A stretch of 64,000 nt of DNA, taken from contig CM041202.1 of assembly GCA_023078555.1 (NCBI GenBank), positions 2,600,022 through 2,664,021 on the forward strand, read 5' to 3'. Below, piece after piece: positions 53,701 through 64,000 of the stretch. The first letter of the stretch is position 1; the number at the start of each line of letters is the position of its first letter. The DNA comes from Ulva prolifera (lineage: Eukaryota; Chlorophyta; Ulvophyceae; Ulvales; Ulvaceae). The notes under the pieces are model-generated. The model ran no database searches and was not told the origin of the DNA. It worked only from the letters and a program-made list of their open reading frames with translations. The position numbers were made by a program, and so were the translations under genes.

Positions 53701-56700
53701 GTGGCCACTGATTCCTTCCAGACCCCAAATCTAGACATCCCACAGTTATTCAAGGAGTTCTGGCTTCGCGAGGAAGCCAGAGTACTGCGTGAAACGGCCC
53801 TGCTGCATCAAGTGAGGGGTAAGTACCACCGATCATGCACAGCAGCTTTGATCTTCTGCACCTTTCAAGATAGCACAAAGTGATCAACACAGTCCTGTTT
53901 CGACCCGGTCCAGAGTGGAGGGTATGCACTGCATGCAGATTGCGATCCCTTAGCTGCCCGCGATGCTGCTGTGGACACGGAACTAAGACAAGCATCATTC
54001 AGAGCCATTCTAGTGTACGCGGAGCAGAGCTGCCAGTCCACACTTCATCCACGCGACTACGTATGGCCGGATCTCTGTCCACAGTTTGGCAAATGTAGTA
54101 AGAAGTCGGCGTCCGCCTCAAATCAGAGTCAGGCTGAGGACTTATGGAACACTCACTGCACCAGCACGGAGGAGCCTCCTTCGCAACATTTTCCAACCGC
54201 CTCTACTCTGCCATTGCAAGCTGCTGTGTTGACCGCCGGGAACGCGCCCCAGGTCCACAGCGGCTTCGCTGTCACGGCAAATGATTGGAGCGCATACACT
54301 GTTGACTCACCAGAAAGCTTCAGCGCCATAGGAACTGGAATTGGGTACCTGGGCAATGCCAGGGATACGCTGTCTCGCGTCAGAGCGTCTGCGGCAGCCC
54401 GCCACATTCAGGCATGCCTTCATGTTGACCAAACCTGGTCTGTCCCTGCCTGCATGTAGCATCACTGGCGTGATGCAGAGTGATTTATATGGCACCAGCG
54501 AATGGCAGAGAGGAGGAACCGAGCATGTTCACAAACGTGGTCCATGGAGATGAGGGATCCAGTCTGGGATGCTGCAAGCAGGTATCAGAGTGTTGCCTGT
54601 CTGAAGGCAGCTGTCTTCCACGACAACAGCATTCCAGCCTTTTCCTGAATGCATGAAGTGGCCGTGCACTGGAGTGTATCATAGCGCTGCGTTCGTACAA
54701 GCAGTGGTAAATGTTGGCGTCAGGCATCGCTCATGCGGAAACTGTAACGGAAGGTCGCCTCAGCAGCGTGGCCAGCAGCCCAGGCCGCCGCCCATCCCAG
54801 GCTGCGTCGGCATGGGAAAAAAATTCTACCACAGCACTGCAGTTTGCAGCTGTAATATCCAGCAGATAGGGTGATGTGGTGAGGCTTGGGGGCGTGTGCC
54901 ACTGGCAGCAGTGCCACACCGCATGCGCCCTACCAGGGACCTGCCTGTATGCACAATGGAAATGAAGGGCAGCACACGAGAAGCCCCATGTACCAGTATG
55001 GGAAAGGCACTCTTCATTCGGCGCTTCAAAATTGACAAATTGAGCTCACACGGAGCAAGCTCCACCTCGTGCTCCAGGCAACATGGCGGAGTTCCTGGAA
55101 GCTGCGCCTCTCGAGGTGGCGCGTGCCGGAGGTGGCCACGCCCTCTCATGCATGCGGCTCCGCAGCACACCACAGCCTGTCCCAGTGGCACAGCGACCTC
55201 CCGCCAACGTGCCATCGCGAATGTGGGCATGCGGCCGCACACAGTGCGGCGACGCGCATCCAGGCACACGCTCGCGGCTGGCTCGCGCGCCGCGCTGTGG
55301 CGCTGTGCCGGGAGCAGTGCCGCATCGTGGCGCGCCGGGCCCGCTCCCGCGACTGGCGCCGGTGGCAGCCTGCCGCGGCGAGCCTGCTGCAGGTGCAGCG
55401 GCGCAGCGTGGAGTGCTTCGCCGTCGCGGAGGCGGCGTCTCGGCGGATCGAGGCGCAAGTGCAGGCACGCCTCCCGTGGTCCATCCTCCCTCTTGTGAAT
55501 GTGGTATTTGTACACGTGGCTGTGCATGGGCTGATGAGGGGTGCTCGTTGCTGAAGATGGACCCTTGCTCTGGGCTGCCAGGTTCCTCCATCTTGCCTCT
55601 AGGATATACGATGTGTAGCCTGCGGTGGGCATCATGTCAATAGCCAGCAGTTCCGTGGTAGCTGCAAGGTGAAATCTTGCAGCACGACAGCTGCCAGGAG
55701 TGTCTCATTGGCAGCAACAACGACCGTTGCTGTGGCATAACAAGGCTCGTTCTGGCCGCAGCAGAGGGAGAGAGCCACATTGTGGACCGGACTAGGGCTG
55801 AAAGAAAGAAAATATTTGTGCATGGGGTTGCACTGAACACTTGGCCCTTAGCTTGCAGTGACTGAGTCTCGAAGGCTTGAACAGGCGCTGCACTGGGAGA
55901 GATCTGGGTCCTGAGTGTGCCGACATTGGGAAGATGAACTCTGGCAGCCGGTTGATTACTTTGGTTTCCGGACGCATGACACAAGAGGTGGTTTGAAGTA
56001 GATTGATCTGCTTGCGAGGGGCTCCTGGAGCAGCGCATGAGAGGCGGGTTGCTATTGGTTGAGCCTGAGCACTCTGCCATGCTCAGCACGACATCAGAAG
56101 TGTATGTCATGGGTCATCTCGACTTCCTGACACAAGGGCAGCAGAATTGTGCAGGTGGCTGGCGTGGATGCTGCCCCGCTGCGCTCCTGCACAACTGGCC
56201 CTATGCCCCCCCCCTACTCTTCCTGAATGCGGCCTCTGCATGGCCCCGGGGGAGGCTGCATTTAAGTCAGCAGTGCTACAGTCCCTAGACGCTTCTGTGA
56301 ACATCAGGCTTGATATACTTTCGTTCACAGTGGGGAGAGCACTAGCTGGGGTAATGCATGAGGCACCATGTGGTCGCTACCCTCTCATGCACACGCACGC
56401 TTGTTCACAATTGGGCGGTGCAGGAGGCCCGGCAGCAGTTCTGGCAACAGTGGGCGCAGTACGCTGAGCGGATGCGGAGGCAGGCGCTGCAGCAGCCGCT
56501 GCCGCACGGCTGGAGGGTGCTTCTCGGGCGGCTGTCCACGGATGCAGACACTAAGGAGCCGCGTGGCGCTGGGGGCGCTCCAGTCACAGATGTAGGGCAC
56601 CGCTGGCCACCTCTGGCACCTCCTCCTCCGGCGTGCTCCGAGAGTGCTGGAGCTCCAGCCACTGCTGGCCACAGGCGGGCTGACCCAGTGCAACAATCTC

Positions 56701-58403
56701 GGCTTCAGGCTGAAGCATCTGGAGCTGCTCCTGTAGCGTCGGGTGCGTTGGTACTTCTGCGTGATAACAGATGGTTCTGTAGATGGTACTCCAGTCACTG
56801 CTGCTTCTGATGCATGATGTCTGGTTATGCCCTGTGTGGTCACAGAGGCCTACAAACAGTACGGTTAGCTCTGATATATGAACATTGTTGTGCCTCTTGC
56901 TATGTTTGCGAACAAGCGTGACCGAGCACGACCCATTTCTGCACAAGAGGAAGCCTGCCAGCTGCGTGCAGCTGCTCAGGCGCAAGTCCTTTCGTGGTTG
57001 GTCCTGGATATCCAGAGGCATGAGCTTGAATGTCTACTGCCAGGTTGATTTGTACGAACAAATGTGCAGTACGAAGCTCCCTCGAGTGCACACACGACAG
57101 CCTGCAGTACAGCTTCTGAGTAAATACCAACACAAGATTTTTGTCTCCACTTACACAGTGGCACACATCGTCAGGCTGGTACACAAACTCACACCTACCT
57201 CTGTTGAACTCTGACTGCAGAATGTCTCATAGCAGTCAACACCGAGCTTACATACTGTTCATCGTACACACATGGTGCCGATTTGCAGAGAGGTTACAGA
57301 GGAAGCTGCCGCGGCACAGACTCCTTCGTTGATTTCGGCAGCTGCATTTACCTAACAAAACGTGGCTGTAGGTCTAGCTCGTGTGATAGCCCTGAGTCAG
57401 TGCGACTGACTCGCATTCCTGTTTGGCCCACAGTCACAGCACCTGCTGTGCTGTCCAAAACCGCAGCTCTCTTCTGGGCGAGTCAATCCTCTACCTAGGA
57501 GACAGCCTGCCGAGCTACCTGTTGATTTTGACTCCCAGTACATTCATATTTCTTCATGGAAATGTAGACTCTGCTGGAGGACGAGGTGGCTTGAATCGAA
57601 CATCTTGTGCAGACTCACAAGGCCTGCCCGCAGTGAGATTCTATAACCTGCGAACACAGGAAGTGCACACTGTACACCCAGCACTGGTCGAGCTGCGGCC
57701 GATGCTGGTTGTAGAGTTCGAGAGGGCTCGAGCAAAGTTGGCTGCGCAGGAGCTCCAGGTGCAGGCGCAAGTGGAGCAGGTGTGGGCAGCTGCTGCGCAA
57801 ATGCAGGGGCATATAACATCTGCAAGCTATGCCTCACAAGGTGGATGAACGTGGTCCTACAGTGTTTTAGTGGAGCCTGTTGTGAGATTGGTGTGGAGGA
57901 GCTGCGGGCAGCTGTTTATGGCTTCGGCTGTGTTGAGGCTTCGACTGCTTTGTGTGATGTTACACTTGTGCCAAGAGCAACTGGGTGGTACAATATGTTA
58001 TGGCTGGGTGCAATCACGTATCGCAGTTTGAGATCGGTCCGCCAAAGGAAGCAATGTTTGCTTCGCTCTGATAACACACTACAGCACAATTGCAATGCGA
58101 CTGCTAGTGCAGTGTGCATGTGTCATTGAGTACTGCTGCGTGCAGAGCAGGACCTATATTCAACCTATCAGCCACGGCCGTCTGGCAGCAACACGGAACT
58201 ACAAACTGCAGGTCGGTCACGGCCAGGTGAAGCTGCTACAGCTGTCTGCAGTCAGCCACGATGTTCCACCCGATGTCTTGCACAAGGAAAACAAAGCCAA
58301 TGTAGTCTATATGAAAGGCAATGCGATGTTGCTGCCTGGTTACACATCCAATCATGAAATCAAGAGCTACAGCAGTCTTTGGCAGGAATGGGAGCAACTT
58401 TGA
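53701..58403 (+). CDS. IQ-motif, coiled-coil protein (tentative multi-exon gene)
   Basis: Proposed exons: 53701-53818, 53921-54423, about 55242-55458, 56424-56503, about 56950-57042, 57622-57779, 58146-58403. Most joins keep phase (1, 0, then 0, 1, 0). The 5' end is missing. Visible parts: LDIPQLFKEFWLREEARVLR; a degenerate IQ motif (RASAAARHIQACLH) and a good one (AATRIQAHARGWLARRAVAL), which bind calmodulin or myosin-light-chain-like proteins. Charged helices follow (EARQQFWQQWAQYAERMRRQ; EACQLRAAAQAQVLSWLVL). Then a WW-like strand (VRFYNLRTQEVHTVHP), a coiled coil (VVEFERARAKLAAQELQVQA) and a final exon ending SLWQEWEQL and stop. I infer a cytoskeletal or ciliary-type scaffold. Whether all exons belong to one gene is not proven; exon 3 start and possible extra exons (56.1-56.3 kb) are open. 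Confidence 0.48.
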
Positions 58404-58760
58404 GAACCGATCTCACACAAACGCAGTGCTCAACATCCCTAACCCGACTGGCGTGATGAGTGCAGCCCACGCACACATACCACTGCTGCGGTCAACCTGT
58501 TCAGAATACACACTCAAACTGCATCGGCCTGCGCCGGCACACGCAAGAACATACATAACCTGAAACATAAGACCCACATGGCCTCGGAGCAAGCCATAAG
58601 CAGCCGTGCTGCTGTGCTGCATGTTGACCTTGGCCACAGTGCTCACGAGGATTGGGCGCAGGCACCATCAGATCTCACTGGGTGCGAGGCACTGACAAAG
58701 CCACATGGCTGGACCCCATGGACAGCCACCCTGTGGCTGAGCCAGCCCTGCACGTCATGC

Positions 58761-63498
<4,738 letters not shown>

Positions 63499-64000
63499 GG
63501 CGCCTTGTAAGATGGATCAGTCAGGGAGACAAAGAAAAAAACTAGCATAAATCGCAGCAAACGATCATCAGCTATCGACTCCATATAAATAAGTGTGTGT
63601 CTATCGGGCTCACGCTACGTGCCCGCGCGTACTTCGCTCACGCGACAGGAGCTCTTGGACCGGGCGAATTCGAGAACATTCTGTTGCAGGCCGTGGCCCA
63701 GAATACGTTCACGCGCACTCCTGCATAGCAGACATGCTTCCCGATGCATGGAGTGCGCACCCGTCGATGAGCCTGCTTTGTCATTTCACATGCTTATCAC
63801 AGATATACTTCCATTGCAAGGTGTGCATTCGCGGTTGCTGGATTTCGCTAGTATCAGAATGCACCACAGCCACAGCACAATATCCGATGCAGGACATTAC
63901 AAACATCATGCACTGGCCAGCAGAACGACTGCAGCCCAACGCAGCATTTTGCATAATCTGCGGATATGGTCGCCGTCTGATGCATGGCTGCGTAATGTCC
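63499..64000. promoter_or_regulatory. 5' flank of CDC48
   Basis: The 500 bases upstream of the CDC48 start codon contain an AT-rich stretch near 63578-63592 (ATATAAATA on the plus strand), about 85 bases upstream of the ATG, which could serve as a core promoter element. Nothing coding is recognised. Confidence 0.35.

Overview
This window is nuclear DNA of a microbial eukaryote. The genes are split by spliceosomal introns, the one tRNA gene lacks an encoded CCA end, and the recognisable products are eukaryotic: a Cdc48/p97 segregase, the mitochondrial import subunit Tim17, a RING protein and an arrestin-fold protein. Coding exons are GC-rich. Introns and intergenic DNA are more mixed and carry many homopolymer and hairpin features. 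The intron style (donors mostly GTGCG or GTGTG, acceptors ending TGCAG, mostly phase 0) is what one sees in GC-rich algae and related protists. I cannot name a lineage from this sequence alone.

Left part (1-13 kb). A four-exon minus-strand gene (3316-674) encodes a Gln/Pro-rich protein with hydrophobic and coiled-coil segments and has a TATA box. Next to it is a probable small minus-strand gene with a C-terminal membrane anchor (4184-3524). A clean tRNA-Asn(GTT) gene lies at 5944-6017. A fragment at 7186-6623 looks like the endonuclease-like tail of a retroelement protein. From about 7.2 to 12.5 kb I see little except a 41-bp tandem repeat.

Centre (13-29 kb). The most striking gene runs on the plus strand from 13573 to 22502. 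At least 13 exons join in frame into a STAND-type P-loop ATPase: NB-ARC, a winged-helix-like region and a long TPR-like array, the architecture of NLR/Apaf-1-like switch proteins. Its N-terminus is unresolved; a candidate first exon is at 12572. Two minus-strand genes follow: a RING protein whose zinc-binding residues are split across exons (26595-24392), and an arrestin-fold protein (29003-26857).

Right-centre (29-50 kb). This is an accessory-looking, repeat-rich stretch. It holds a long inverted-repeat pair (30.93-32.83 kb), a three-copy dispersed repeat, several strong hairpins, and two full paralogues of a secreted or surface protein at 36325-39533 and 47238-49404. Each has a signal-peptide exon, a 33-residue exon, a Reeler-like beta domain and an acidic C-terminal exon ending in a hydrophobic tail. 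A third, decayed copy at 42157-42445 retains only the last exon and is frameshifted in a G run.

Right end (50-64 kb). TIM17 (minus, 53125-50920), a plus-strand IQ-motif/coiled-coil gene (about 53.7-58.4 kb), and CDC48 (minus, 63498-58761), which converges on the IQ gene. The Tim17 and Cdc48 genes are housekeeping. The NLR-like gene and the surface-protein family are the accessory content most worth following.
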